Positions 17,234-26,613 are shown, counted from the first letter of the stretch. The stretch: 45,870 nt of DNA from JOPF133 sp052144935 (GCA_052144935.1 JBKQPR010000050.1:1-45870); one strand, 5' to 3'. Notes: a model not told the origin generated them from the sequence alone. Numbers and translations: made by a program.

Positions 17234-19918
17234 CTAGTCCGTTTCCTTCGGAGCTAGCTCGTTCAGTTTTAGGCAGCGATGCTCCCACAGTTCTCTCTTC
17301 TCGACGACTTTTTCCTGGGCCTTTTCGAGTGCTTTTTCCGCTTTCTCGACCTCTTTCTCGGCCTCGTGGGCTTTGTGGCTTGCTTCCTTGGCCTCTTCCG
17401 ACGCTTCTTTCAGCTTGGCTGCGGCGTCGTTGGCCGCCTTCTCGGCTGCTGCCTGCGCCTTTTTCGCCGCATCCTGTGCGCTCTTCGCGTCCGCCTCGGC
17501 CGTTCCGGCCTCCTGTTGCGCGTCGCGCGCTTTTTGTTCAGCCTGAGCGGCTTCGTCTCGTGCTTTCTTAGCGGCTTCTTCCGCCTTGTGAGCCTCCGCC
17601 GCTGCCTGATCCGCCGCTTTCGCCGCTTCTTCGGATTGCTCTCGCGCGGCCGTTGCCTCTCGTTTGGCCTCGTCGAATGCCGCCTGAGTTTTTGCTGTTG
17701 CGGCTTCTGCCTCCTTGACTGCCGCTTCTGCCTTTTGGACCTCCTCTTCTAGCCGCGCCTTCTCGGCGGCCTCGGCTTTAGGTTTCTCTGCGGTTTCAGC
17801 TTTAGGCTGCTCAGCGGCGTCGGCTTTCGGTTGCTCAGCGGCTTCGGCCTTAGCTTTCTCGGCTTTGGCTCTTGCGGCGGCTTGGGCGTCAGCCTTCTCG
17901 GCAGCTTCGGCTTTGGCTTTTTCAGCGGCTTCCGCTTTAAGTTTCTCAGCCGCTTGGGCTTTGGCTTTTTCGGCGGCTTGGGCGTCAGCTTTTTGGGCGG
18001 TTTCGGCCCTGGCTTTTTCGGCGTCTTCGGCTTTAGCGTTCTGGGTTTTAGCGTTTGCCTTCGCCTCTTCCGCATCGAGCTTGGCCCGATCGGCTGCCTT
18101 CGTCTTAGCTTCCGCCTTGGACCTCTCCGGCCCCTTCGCCTTAGCTTTCTGCCCGGCACTGAATTTGCGATTGGCGGCCTCCGTCTGGAGATCCTCTGCT
18201 TTTTCCGCGTCAGCATCCGCCTTAGCTTGCAGCTTTTTTTTCTCCGCCACCTCCTCCTCGAGGTCCTTTATCGTCTTCTCCGGCTTGGGGGTTTTACCCG
18301 CCTTTCCCTCCGCGTTCGCCGCTTCGCCCGATTTACTTTCAACCTTGGTGGCGTCGCCGGTCTTGCCCTCGACCTTCGACGCCTCGCCGGTCTTGCCCTC
18401 GACCTTCGACGCCTCGTCGGCCTTGCCCTCGACTTTCGACGCCTCGCCTGCGTCGCTCTCGACTTTCGACGCTACGTTGCCCTCGCCCTTGGCGGCATTT
18501 TCGGCGGCATCTTCGGCAGCGCCAGTCTCTTTCTCGCCACCTGTTTCGACAAGCGACAACACATCAAAAATAGCGCGGCCGAGCGCCTCGCCAGGCTTTC
18601 CCTTCTTCCACGCTTCCACCTCGGGTTTGACGATGTTTGCGCCGAATTTCTTCCAGTACTCCCGCTTCTCCTCCGGAATGAGATCCTCTAAGGCTTTATC
18701 CGTGTCCCCGGAGATTAAATGCGCCTGCGCGCGGACCAAATCCATCGGGTTCGCACCTGGAATGTGCGCGGCCAAGCTGGCGAGTCCCTTCACGACATCC
18801 ACCGGGTCAGCCGCCAGTTGCAGCATCCCGCCACCCGCGCCTACTGCGCCCTTCCAGGCACCTCCGGCAAGGTCCGTGTCGTCGTCGATCCCTTTTTTCA
18901 AACCGTGCGCTAACTGTTGCACGACCGGAATGCCCTCAGCGCTCTTCTCCATCTGGGCGGTCTTTTCATGAACCCAATCTTCTCCTTTATCGATGACCTC
19001 GTTTACGGTCTTTTCGCCCTCCTCGACATATTTCCCAGCCTTTTTCTGGATTGCGTAGACATCTTTCGCGGTATCCACCGGGTCAGCCACCGTATGCGCG
19101 ATCGATCCCACCACGGTTGCGCCGCTCTTTGCGACAAATCCGCCTACGTCCGCTACCAGGTCGTCCGCTAGCTTTAGACCGTGCGCTAACTTCTCCGCGA
19201 GCGGATTGCCTGCTGCGCTCTTCTCCATCTGGGCGGTCTTTTCATGAACCCAATCTTCCCCTTTATCGATGGCCGCGAATACGTTTCCTCCGGCCTCCTC
19301 GACAGCGTTCCCCGCCTTTTTCTGGGCAGCGTAGACCTTGGCCGCGGTTTTATTCACATAGTCCTCGGCCGCGCCAAGATCCGCGGCCACCGTTTGCTTG
19401 ATCTGGGCGGCCTTCTGCCCGGCGGCGTGAACTCCGCTGACCACGCCCTGTTTCAGCTCGGTGGCCTTTTGTTCCACTTTGGCTTCCAGGTTATGGACGC
19501 CCGTGACTACTCTCTTTTCGACGTCGGCGACCTTCTGCTCAGCGTTGTGAACTCCGCTGACCACGTCCCGTTTCACTTCGGCCACCTTATGTTCCACTTT
19601 GGCTTCCATGTTGTGGACGCCCGTCACTACTCTCTTTTCGACGTCGGCGACCTTCTGCTCAGCGTTGTGAACTCCGCTGACCACGTCCCGTTTTACTTCG
19701 GCCACCTTATGTTCCACTTTGGCTTCGACGTTGTGGACGCCCGTGACTACTCTCTGTTCGACGTCGGCGACCTTCTGCTCAGCGTTGTGAACTCCGCTGA
19801 CCACGTCCCGTTTCACTTCGGCCGCGGCCGAGGAGACCGCCGATTCGGCCTTGGCCGCGACGGCCGCTACATCCACACCTAGAACTTGATGAACCCAGCT
19901 ATTCGGATCCCACGACAT
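17234..19918 (-). CDS. Large repeat/coiled-coil protein with polymorphic-toxin-like middle region, 894 aa
   Basis: Starts MSWDPNSWVHQVLGVDV at 19918 behind a strong GAGGAGG ribosome-binding site; no signal peptide. Residues ~35-160 are 40-residue repeats (RDVVSGVHNAEQKVADVE / RVVTGVHNMEAKVEHKVAEV), predicted amphipathic helices. Residues ~190-390 hold two copies of a ~92-residue unit (IDKGEDWVHEKTAQMEKSA, LAHGLK, GG, ADPVD). Next comes a stretch like the pre-toxin region of polymorphic toxins (YWKKFGANIVKPEVEAWKKG, KPGEALGRAIFDVLSL). Then come ten-residue VEGKTGEASK repeats and a ~300-residue Ala/Lys/Glu coiled coil rich in AEKAKAEAA. No toxin or catalytic domain is seen at the C-terminus. 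Options are a secreted effector carrier, an LEA-like or TolA-like structural protein. The gene is surely coding; the function is open. Confidence 0.8.
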   Translation of the reverse strand: MSWDPNSWVHQVLGVDVAAVAAKAESAVSSAAAEVKRDVVSGVHNAEQKVADVEQRVVTGVHNVEAKVEHKVAEVKRDVVSGVHNAEQKVADVEKRVVTGVHNMEAKVEHKVAEVKRDVVSGVHNAEQKVADVEKRVVTGVHNLEAKVEQKATELKQGVVSGVHAAGQKAAQIKQTVAADLGAAEDYVNKTAAKVYAAQKKAGNAVEEAGGNVFAAIDKGEDWVHEKTAQMEKSAAGNPLAEKLAHGLKLADDLVADVGGFVAKSGATVVGSIAHTVADPVDTAKDVYAIQKKAGKYVEEGEKTVNEVIDKGEDWVHEKTAQMEKSAEGIPVVQQLAHGLKKGIDDDTDLAGGAWKGAVGAGGGMLQLAADPVDVVKGLASLAAHIPGANPMDLVRAQAHLISGDTDKALEDLIPEEKREYWKKFGANIVKPEVEAWKKGKPGEALGRAIFDVLSLVETGGEKETGAAEDAAENAAKGEGNVASKVESDAGEASKVEGKADEASKVEGKTGEASKVEGKTGDATKVESKSGEAANAEGKAGKTPKPEKTIKDLEEEVAEKKKLQAKADADAEKAEDLQTEAANRKFSAGQKAKAKGPERSKAEAKTKAADRAKLDAEEAKANAKTQNAKAEDAEKARAETAQKADAQAAEKAKAQAAEKLKAEAAEKAKAEAAEKADAQAAARAKAEKAKAEAAEQPKADAAEQPKAETAEKPKAEAAEKARLEEEVQKAEAAVKEAEAATAKTQAAFDEAKREATAAREQSEEAAKAADQAAAEAHKAEEAAKKARDEAAQAEQKARDAQQEAGTAEADAKSAQDAAKKAQAAAEKAANDAAAKLKEASEEAKEASHKAHEAEKEVEKAEKALEKAQEKVVEKRELWEHRCLKLNELAPKETD
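19494..19828 (-). repeat. 120-bp tandem repeat inside the 894-aa gene
   Basis: Nearly identical units begin at 19494, 19614 and 19734 (each marked by TGGACGCCCGT), a period of exactly 120 bp or 40 codons. A more diverged fourth unit lies at about 19374-19493. High DNA identity suggests recent expansion or conversion. Confidence 0.9.
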
Positions 19919-19993
19919 ATAAAAATCCTCCTCGACTCCTCGACAACTATTCCGGGATTGCGATTTGCTCGGCCTATCGGCAATGCGCGTCCT

Positions 19994-20299
19994 TTAGCCC
20001 GCGTCTTTTGCCGACGGGTCGGCGCTTCGGCCAAACCGGGACCTCTGGTGGCAGCTCAGGGCTTTGCGTTGGGGCCTGCTCCGATCACTCCCGTCTTTTA
20101 CGAAACGTTGGTGGGTAATTGTGCCGTCCCGACCAATGATGTACTCTACAATTCCCGCTTCGCCGTTCAGTTCCTGCCCGGGCACTTGTACGAGAGCGCG
20201 TTGGGCCCCGTCGCCTTGTTCCGCGCCACCCAAGTCATTCATTCTAACCAAACAGAACAATGCAAGCAACGATGCGGCAAGAACCTTCCGGTCCACCAA
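19994..20299 (-). CDS. Small putative secreted protein upstream of the 894-aa gene
   Basis: A 101-residue frame with a signal-peptide-like start (MVDRKVLAASLLALFCLVR) and a central segment GIVEYIIGRDGTITHQRFV. That segment resembles a short EYI-x(4)-G-x-(I/V)-THQRF motif I associate with C-terminal regions of some secreted polymorphic toxins. It ends 75 bp before the 894-residue gene on the same strand, so co-transcription is possible. The tail is Arg/Ser-rich and unremarkable. It may be a real small gene or the remnant of a toxin C-terminus; the resemblance is from memory. Confidence 0.4.
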   Translation of the reverse strand: MVDRKVLAASLLALFCLVRMNDLGGAEQGDGAQRALVQVPGQELNGEAGIVEYIIGRDGTITHQRFVKDGSDRSRPQRKALSCHQRSRFGRSADPSAKDAG

Positions 20300-20589
20300 A
20301 GCTCACGCATGTTCGCCGTGTGATCAAAAAGTTGACGATTCTACCGGCAAAGTACCCCTGCTCGATTTCCGCCTGCTGAGAGCCTATCGTGAAGAACCCG
20401 AAGGTGTAGACGTCGCAGCCGATGCATCACCAGAGCAGCCACTCCTACGGCTGCTCGGACGAGATCTTTCCCAGGATGAAGTCCAAGCACACCGTTTCCC
20501 TCCCTTGCCATCAAGACGACCGAGGGCAGAATTACGTGGAGGGAATCGATGTAGGAAACGGGTTTTCCGGAAACTACACCGCGGAGGTC

Positions 20590-21080
20590 CGATTGGCGGG
20601 TGCGCCGAGCCGGGACGGCGTCGGCGAGCGCGGCGCGCCCGGTTGGACGCGGGGGCGACCATGGGCGCCTGCTCCGCGGTGGGGCGGCCCGGCGACAGCG
20701 GGCCGAGAGATGGCGGCGCCGGCTTCTCCGGTCGCTGCCCGGCCCCCACTGCCGGCCGCTAGGCCGAAGCGGTCTTGCCGCTTCAGCCCCGCGTCGCGCC
20801 CGCGTCGCGGTGGGCGGCGGGCCCTGCGACCGCGAGCCGAGCGCGGCCGTCCGCGCGGCGGCGGCGCGGCGACTCCTCTTGGGGCGTACTCCTGGTACGA
20901 TGCTGGCGGGCAGCCCGGTCGTCCTCGTGAGAGACAGCGTAGGATCTCGGCCGGCGGCACCGGCTTCTCCGATCGCTTCCCGGCGCCAAGTGCCGGCCGC
21001 CAGGCCGAAGCGGTCTTGCCGTTTCCGCCCGCGGCGTGCTTCGGGGCGACCGGGGGGCTGCTCGCGCCGATCGAGCAACT
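20590..21080. repeat. Two degenerate copies of a GC-rich dispersed repeat
   Basis: Two units share the core GGCCGAAGCGGTCTTGCCG (20762 and 21003), preceded by a GGCGCCAxTGCCGGCCGCxAGG-like block and CTCGGCCGGCGGC. Part of a CGACCGCGxGCCGAGxGCGG block follows the first unit. The same pieces recur at 22890-23720. On the reverse strand several copies share a similar reading (KRQDRFGLAAGS), but stops and frameshifts differ. The flanking stretch 20300-20590 has no recognised gene. Confidence 0.7.
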
Positions 21081-21136
21081 GGCGGCCAACCTTCGGCGCG
21101 GTTGTGAAGCGCATAGGTTTTCAGTCTCGGATTAGC

Positions 21137-21448
21137 CTTGCCGATTGCCTTGTGTCGGCGCAAAATGAGAATGTCCTATTCTGCAAAGTAGAAATGTCCT
21201 ATTCGGTTTACCGCGGAGGCCTGCCCTTCCCTCTCGCTGCATTGTGTTGCATCGCGGCCAGCCGTCAAGGCTGCCGTTCGGCGCACTGCCCTGCGGCCTT
21301 GGCGGCACCAGGCCGCGATGCGGTAGCTTTCCAGTGATCAGGGGAATGGCAGGACTGTTCTGGCGCGGTTTCGCTAACTTGACAGAGCAAAGTACTTCGC
21401 GAGAAAGCGGACATTTCTACTTTGCTCCGACACTTGCCGATTGCCTTG
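21137..21448. mobile_element. 280-bp MITE-like element with IS21-type ends and 16-bp flanking repeats
   Basis: The element runs 21153-21432, begins TGTCGG and ends CCGACA. Its subterminal sequences match in inverted orientation (GCAAAATGAGAATGTCC on the left; GCAAAGTAGAAATGTCC as the right-end complement and again internally at the left end). Repeated GCAAA..AATGTCC blocks at both ends are characteristic of IS21-family ISs. No transposase is inside. It is flanked by perfect 16-bp direct repeats, CTTGCCGATTGCCTTG at 21137-21152 and 21433-21448. An internally deleted IS21 derivative is the likely origin. Confidence 0.72.
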
Positions 21449-21535
21449 TTGATTCGCCGGTCCGAATTCTGATATGATTCCCGTCGGTTGTGTTCGGATC
21501 GCAGGCTGTGCCGAATATAACAGATTCGAGGCGGC

Positions 21536-22882
21536 ATGCGGACTTTGCTTTCAGTAGCATTTTGCGTCATGTTGGCAGTAGCCGCAACTAGGGTAGCGGA
21601 CTGTCATCCTGTAACCTGGACACTGCAACACGCAACCCTTCAACCGGGCGCCGGTGTACTATTGGGCACATTTGTTTACGATGCCGATGCGGATACGTAT
21701 ACTAATTGGTCGATTTCAGTACAGGGTGCGGGTTCCTTCGGGATCGCTCCGGAGACGTTTTCGCCGGCTAACTCATCGCTAATCATTGGAACAGCGTATT
21801 ACTTCTCGGTACACGACCCGACGACCAACCAATACCTGGCCTTGTCCTTCGGGGAGGCGACGCCGTCGCCCTTAACGGATGCTGGGGGCACGGTTTTACT
21901 CAACGACGCCGCGTCCTGGGTTAAGAACGGCCTCAATGCGGAGGACGACGTCTCTAATGCGGCGCCTCCGCTGGCGAGCGTTACTGCGCCAGGAGAGACG
22001 TCGTACCAGTCGCAAATCGCGGTGTTCCGCCCTACTTCGGCGGCTCCCAATAGCCTCGATGAGTGGATTGAGAATTCGGACGGCAGTAACGTCTTTAGCG
22101 CCGTCGATAAAGTGCTGATCTTCGGCTTGAGCGGTCTCCCGGGTACGACCTTGCCGGATGTTGCCGTAGCGGGAGATTTTTTCGGCACCGGCTCTTCTGA
22201 AATCGGCGTCTTCCGCTGCCCGGCGATCGGTCTGCCTGGAGTCTGCCAGTGGTACATCGACGCGAACAACAACGGCCAGTGGGATGGCGTATTTGGTGGC
22301 GATGCCATATGGACCTTCGGTCTGCCGGGAGACATTCCAGTCGTGGGTGACTGGACTGGCTCCGGCACAGCTAAGATTGGTGTCATGCGCTGTCCCACTT
22401 CGGGAATATGCACCTGGTATCTGGATATTGGGAATACGCATACCTTCGATCCAGCGACCGTCGGCACGTACCTTTTCGGCCTCCCCGGCGATCGGCCCGT
22501 TGTAAGCAACTGGTCTGGGACCGCTCAAAGCGCGCCGATCGATAATATTGGTGTCTTTCGCTGCCCTGCCTCCGGCGTCTGCACATGGATCGTTGAAAGT
22601 GCCGGCGTAACCGGAACCAGCACCCTCGTTCCGGTCAATGCGTTCAACCCCTCAGACGCTCAGTACTCGTACGGTTTGACCGGAGACATCCCGGTGGTTG
22701 GCAACTGGAACGGTACCGGTCAGAAACGAATTGGAGTCTTCCGGCCGAACAGCCCGGTGGCCGGCCTCGCTCAATGGTTCGTGGACACTAACGGCGACCA
22801 CATCTTCGAGCCGGCTTTCGACCAAATCTTCAATTACGGTCTGGCCGGCGATCAGCCGTTGGTTGGTTTCTGGACCAATTAG
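21536..22882 (+). CDS. Secreted repeat protein with FG-GAP/VCBS-like blades
   Basis: 448 residues with a signal peptide (MRTLLSVAFCVMLAVAATRV). Residues ~28-125 form a beta-rich domain (VTWTLQHATLQPGAGVLLGT, FVYDADADTYTNWSISV) of a kind often seen in PEP-CTERM-type exported proteins. The rest is about five ~55-residue repeats with GLPGDIPVVGDWTGSG, KIGVMRCP and WYLDI motifs, as in FG-GAP/VCBS-like propeller blades. The Asp/Asn-rich turns suggest calcium binding (inference). There is no C-terminal PEP-CTERM anchor. GAGGCGGC precedes the ATG. It begins 87 nt after the MITE-like element. Function unknown; probably surface or extracellular. Confidence 0.82.
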   Translation: MRTLLSVAFCVMLAVAATRVADCHPVTWTLQHATLQPGAGVLLGTFVYDADADTYTNWSISVQGAGSFGIAPETFSPANSSLIIGTAYYFSVHDPTTNQYLALSFGEATPSPLTDAGGTVLLNDAASWVKNGLNAEDDVSNAAPPLASVTAPGETSYQSQIAVFRPTSAAPNSLDEWIENSDGSNVFSAVDKVLIFGLSGLPGTTLPDVAVAGDFFGTGSSEIGVFRCPAIGLPGVCQWYIDANNNGQWDGVFGGDAIWTFGLPGDIPVVGDWTGSGTAKIGVMRCPTSGICTWYLDIGNTHTFDPATVGTYLFGLPGDRPVVSNWSGTAQSAPIDNIGVFRCPASGVCTWIVESAGVTGTSTLVPVNAFNPSDAQYSYGLTGDIPVVGNWNGTGQKRIGVFRPNSPVAGLAQWFVDTNGDHIFEPAFDQIFNYGLAGDQPLVGFWTN

Positions 22883-22889
22883 AAGGCCG

Positions 22890-23720
22890 CGCCGGCCTGC
22901 AACACGGAGCGTCCGGGCGCAGCGCGGTCATGGCCGAGCCAGTCTTGCCGTTCGAGTTCGGCGTCCCGCCCGCTGCGCGTCGGGCAGCGGCCATGCGACC
23001 GCGGGCCGAGAGCGGCCATCCGCGGGGCGGCGCCGCCCGTCTCGACGCTCGGGCCCAGAGCGGCCATCCGTGGCGGCCACCCCTACTCGCTTACGATCTG
23101 CGATTGCAGTACCCGGGGGCCTCGTGCGCGGCAGCAAACTGGTGGACGGCTCCGGCGGTCTCCCCGGGGCTGCTTGCGGCCGATCCCGACGTGTGCCAGG
23201 CGGCGCGCATGACGATGCTGGCGCGGGGCGCGTGACGAATCGATGCCCGGCGTCACTACCGGCCGCCGGCCGAACCGGTCTTGCCGCTTCAGCCCGGCGT
23301 TCCCCCGTTGCGTGGTGGGCGGCGCGCCTGAGGATGCCGTGGCGGGCCGCTCCGATCACTGCCCGGCGCGACTGTCGGCCGCCAGTCCGGCGTTCCGCCC
23401 GCGAAGCGCTGGTCGGCGCCAGGCGACCGCGGGCCGAGAGCGTCCATCTGCGCGGCGGCGTTGGCCGCGGCGACGCCGTTGGTGGCGTGCTCCTCGTGCT
23501 GGCGAGGCAGCTCGTTGTCCTCCTGATAGATGGCGTTAGGGGTCTCGGCCGGCGGCGCCGGCTTCCCTGATCGCTGTCCGGCGCCACTGCCGGCCGCCAG
23601 GCCGCACCAGTCCTGCCGTTTCAGCCTGGGGGTCCCGCCCGCTGTGCGGGGGCGACGGCTATACGACCGCGGGCCGAGAGCGTCCATCCGCGCGGCGGCG
23701 ACGGCCGAGAACATGCGCGG
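22890..23720. repeat. Array of GC-rich dispersed-repeat copies
   Basis: At least three further copies of the 20590-21080 repeat. Core GTCTTGCCG/GTCCTGCCG blocks are at about 22943, 23278 and 23610. A block GACCGCGGGCCGAGAGCG, followed by CCATC, occurs at about 22999, 23427 and 23666. The interval also holds CTCGGCCGGCGGCGCCGGCTT (about 23540), matching ~20955. No gene between the secreted repeat protein and the DUF2784 gene is recognised. Confidence 0.75.
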
Positions 23721-23741
23721 TAGTATGGTGACCGCAAGTCA

Positions 23742-24098
23742 ATGACTCCTTGGGGCGCCCTGGCGACTGTGGTTCTGGTAGTCCACTTAACCTGGATCGT
23801 TTGGGTGATCTTCGGCTGGTTGGTTGCCCGAAACCGGCCCCTGCTGCGGTGGTGCCATTTCGGCTCCCTGATCTACGGCATTTTCATTGAGACTGCACCC
23901 TGGCCCTGTCCTCTGACCTTGCTCGAACAGTGGCTCGAATCCAAGGCCGGCGTGGCAGTCTATCGGGAGCCATTCTTGGTTCACTACCTGGAAGCAGTGG
24001 TATACCCGGATGTGCCAGAGCGAGTGCTGGTTCCCGTGGCGGTGGCGGTGTGCATGGTCAACCTGTACCTCCACGCAAAGCGTTTTCTACGGCGGTAG
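23742..24098 (+). CDS. DUF2784 membrane protein
   Basis: 118 residues with three to four hydrophobic segments (TVVLVVHLTWIVWVIFGWLV, CHFGSLIYGIFIE, VLVPVAVAVCMVNLYLH) and the family hallmarks CPLTLLEQWLESKAG and FLVHYLEAVVYP. Length and motif order fit DUF2784, an inner-membrane family of unknown function. It stands alone between the repeat array and the cytochrome gene. Confidence 0.88.
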   Translation: MTPWGALATVVLVVHLTWIVWVIFGWLVARNRPLLRWCHFGSLIYGIFIETAPWPCPLTLLEQWLESKAGVAVYREPFLVHYLEAVVYPDVPERVLVPVAVAVCMVNLYLHAKRFLRR

Positions 24099-24312
24099 GA
24101 CGGGTGCCGCTTGACCGTTTGGCGCCACTGCAGATCTCTGGTGTCTGGCGCCAGGGCTGTTTATCACGAGGTGCCAAAAGGTTGGCGGGGTCGCTGGTTT
24201 CGGTGACCGCCGTTTCCGTGCCGTCTTGAACATTAGCCCGGCGTCCCGCCCGGTTGCGCGGTGCGCCAATTGGCCGCAGTGTACGGAAATGCTGTAGAGT
24301 GTTAGAAACCAT

Positions 24313-25311
24313 ATGAGCAGCCAGACAGAAATTCGGGTTATTGCGCTCGCGGCCGTGTTGACCGTGAACATCTCCCTCGCGGCCGACGGGCCGCCTGCGT
24401 GGGCGTACGGCTTTCCGCAACCGGGCGCCCCAGCGGCTACGGCGGGTGGAGCCGGCCGCGGCGGACAGGCGGCTACCGACAACAGCCCGAAACACCTGGC
24501 CGGCAGCAACCTGGAATTCACGCTGACCCAGATCCGCGACGGCTTCGGCCCCGCGGACTGGTTTCCGGGCGACCACCCTACGATGCCGGAGATCGTCGCG
24601 CACGGCCGTCGGCCCGAGGTGCGCGCCTGCGCCCTATGCCACTATCCGAACGGTAAGGGCCGCGCGGAAAACGCCCCCATCTCTGGTTACCCGGTGGCCT
24701 ACTTTATTCAGCAGATGAACGATTTCAAGAACGGCAACCGCAAGAGCGCCGAGCCGCGGAAGGCCAACACGAACGCCATGATCGCGTTCGCGAAGGCCAT
24801 GACTGACGACGAGATCAAGGCAACCGCCGAGTACTTTGGCTCGATGCCGTGGACCCCGTGGATCAAGGTAGTCGAGACCGACATGGTGCCCAAGACCCGC
24901 ATCGCCGGCGGCCTGTTCCTCGCGCTCGAAGGCAGCGAAAAAGAACCGATCGGCAAGCGCATCATTGAGGTGCCGGAAAGCACAGAAGCCTCCGAGATGT
25001 ACCGCGACCCGCGCTCGGGGTTCATCGCCTACGCGCCGCCGGGCAGCGTCAAGAAAGGTGAAGCGCTGGTGACTACGGGCGGCGGTAAAACTCTCGTGTG
25101 CGGCGCTTGCCACGGCGCGGATTTGAAGGGCCTCGGACCGGTTCCGGGAATTGCGGGCCGGTCGCCGAGCTACCTCGTGCGGCAGATGTACGACATGCAG
25201 GCGGGCGCCCGTAAGGGGGTGTGGACCCCTCTGATGACGAAGGTGGTGAGCCAGCTCAGTGAAGACGACATGCTGGTGATTGCCGCCTATACGGCTTCGC
25301 TCAAGCCCTGA
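24313..25311 (+). CDS. Exported diheme cytochrome c
   Basis: 332 residues with a signal peptide (VIALAAVLTVNISLAADG) and two heme-binding motifs: CALCH near residue 110 and CGACH near residue 258. Each lies in a class-I cytochrome c domain with a distal Met-type helix and AY/EYF ends (DDEIKATAEYFGSM, DDMLVIAAYTASL). A ~60-residue linker joins the domains. This layout matches soluble two-domain c4/c553-like electron carriers of the periplasm. No oxidase or dehydrogenase gene is adjacent, so the partner is unknown. The 24099-24312 gap upstream carries a short piece of the GC-rich repeat (about 24236). Confidence 0.88.
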   Translation: MSSQTEIRVIALAAVLTVNISLAADGPPAWAYGFPQPGAPAATAGGAGRGGQAATDNSPKHLAGSNLEFTLTQIRDGFGPADWFPGDHPTMPEIVAHGRRPEVRACALCHYPNGKGRAENAPISGYPVAYFIQQMNDFKNGNRKSAEPRKANTNAMIAFAKAMTDDEIKATAEYFGSMPWTPWIKVVETDMVPKTRIAGGLFLALEGSEKEPIGKRIIEVPESTEASEMYRDPRSGFIAYAPPGSVKKGEALVTTGGGKTLVCGACHGADLKGLGPVPGIAGRSPSYLVRQMYDMQAGARKGVWTPLMTKVVSQLSEDDMLVIAAYTASLKP

Positions 25312-25328
25312 ACGAGCAGAGACTAATC

Positions 25329-26580
25329 GTGGAGCCAGACGTAGGTTGTGAGCAGGAAGCCTTGGCGTCCCATCATGGCGTGGAACCGATCGCTGCCGAG
25401 GAAGGTTTCGCCCGCTTGCCCCGGCGCCAGGATACCGAACGTCCCGACACCCTCCCTCCCACGGCCGCTGCCATCGCCGATTGCCGCGAGTTCTCCTTGG
25501 CCCCACGCCGGTTCACCACTCAACTGGGCGGCTTGTTCCTGTTTCTGCCGTTGCTGGTGGATGGCGATCTGCCCGGTCTGGTTCGTCAGGCCGGCTATCC
25601 CGGTAGCAAGATGATTCCGGCCCCTCAGGCATGGCTCTCCCTGCTGGGGTTGAAACTCTCCAGCACCGAACGCAAGAGCCATGTCATGGACTTGGTTTTC
25701 GATGAAGGACTGGCTCTGTTTGCGGGGCTGAACGTGGTACCCAAGACGACCTACCTGGAAACCTATTCGCATAGCTTTTCACCCAAAATCAACGAGAAAC
25801 TCCGCAAACTCTGGATCGGCGTCTTGCAGCAGAAGAAATTACTGAAAGGCGAGAGCTTCAATCTGGATTTCCACTCCCTGCCGTTCTTCGGAATGGACGA
25901 GTTTGTAGAACGTCATTACCTCTCCAAACGCAGCCGCAGCCAGAAGTCGATTTTTTGGTTTTCCTGGCGCAGGATGCCGCCGCCGCTCCCCGGGGATTTT
26001 GCGCGAGGTGGCCAACACGCCCCGGTCGGCCTGGCGCACCGTACACCTGGATGTGCCGCATCGCATGTATCAGACTCCCAAAGTCGTCGACCAGCAGGTG
26101 ACTTTGCGCGACTATGAGGGTCCGATTCGGCAAATGTTGATCACCGACCTGGGGCATGAGGAACCCACCGTCCTGCTCACCAACGATCTGCGCACTACGG
26201 CGGCCAAACGCATCACCCGGTACGCGCAACGGATGTTGATCGAGAACGGGTTGGCCGATGCCGTCCAGTTCTTTCATCTGGATGCGTTGAGCTCTGCGGT
26301 CCGCCTGAAGATCGATTTCGACGTCACTCTGACCGAAGTGGCGAGCGGACTGTATCGGATGCTGGGGCGTCGGCTCGCCGGATATGAATCCGCCCAATCC
26401 CGCCAACTGTTCCGCCACTTTCTGAATACCCCGGCGGAAGTCGAGATCAGCGACAAACGCGTCGAGGTCACACTACCCAAGCGAGCCCACAATCCCTTGT
26501 TGCTTGCGGCCGGCCTGGGTCAGGTCTCCACGCCGATTCCCTGGTGGGACGGACGACGGCTGGTCTTGAAGTTCCGGTAG
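25329..26580 (+). pseudogene. Broken DDE-type transposase
   Basis: The first part (to about 25955) carries FNLDFHSLPFFGMDEFVERH with the first catalytic Asp. After a T-run (CGATTTTTTGG, ~25950) the family reading moves to another frame (FLVFLAQDAAA), then a deletion of unknown size, then LITDLGHEEPTVLLTNDL (second Asp) and YAQRMLIENGL with the Glu, ending LVLKFR. So D-D-E are all traceable but split by at least one frameshift and one internal deletion, and the element is inactive. I cannot name the IS family with confidence, and no terminal inverted repeats were found. Confidence 0.75.
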
Positions 26581-26613
26581 ACGGGCGCCCAAAACGTTAG
26601 GTGACTACTTGCC

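Noticed and set aside
17715..18971. Plus-strand 418-residue Ser/Ala/Phe-rich frame
   Set aside because: Complement of the Ala/Lys/Glu repeats of the 894-residue gene; the composition is explained by that.
19494..19853. Possible CRISPR array
   Set aside because: The units are contiguous 120-bp coding repeats without spacers.
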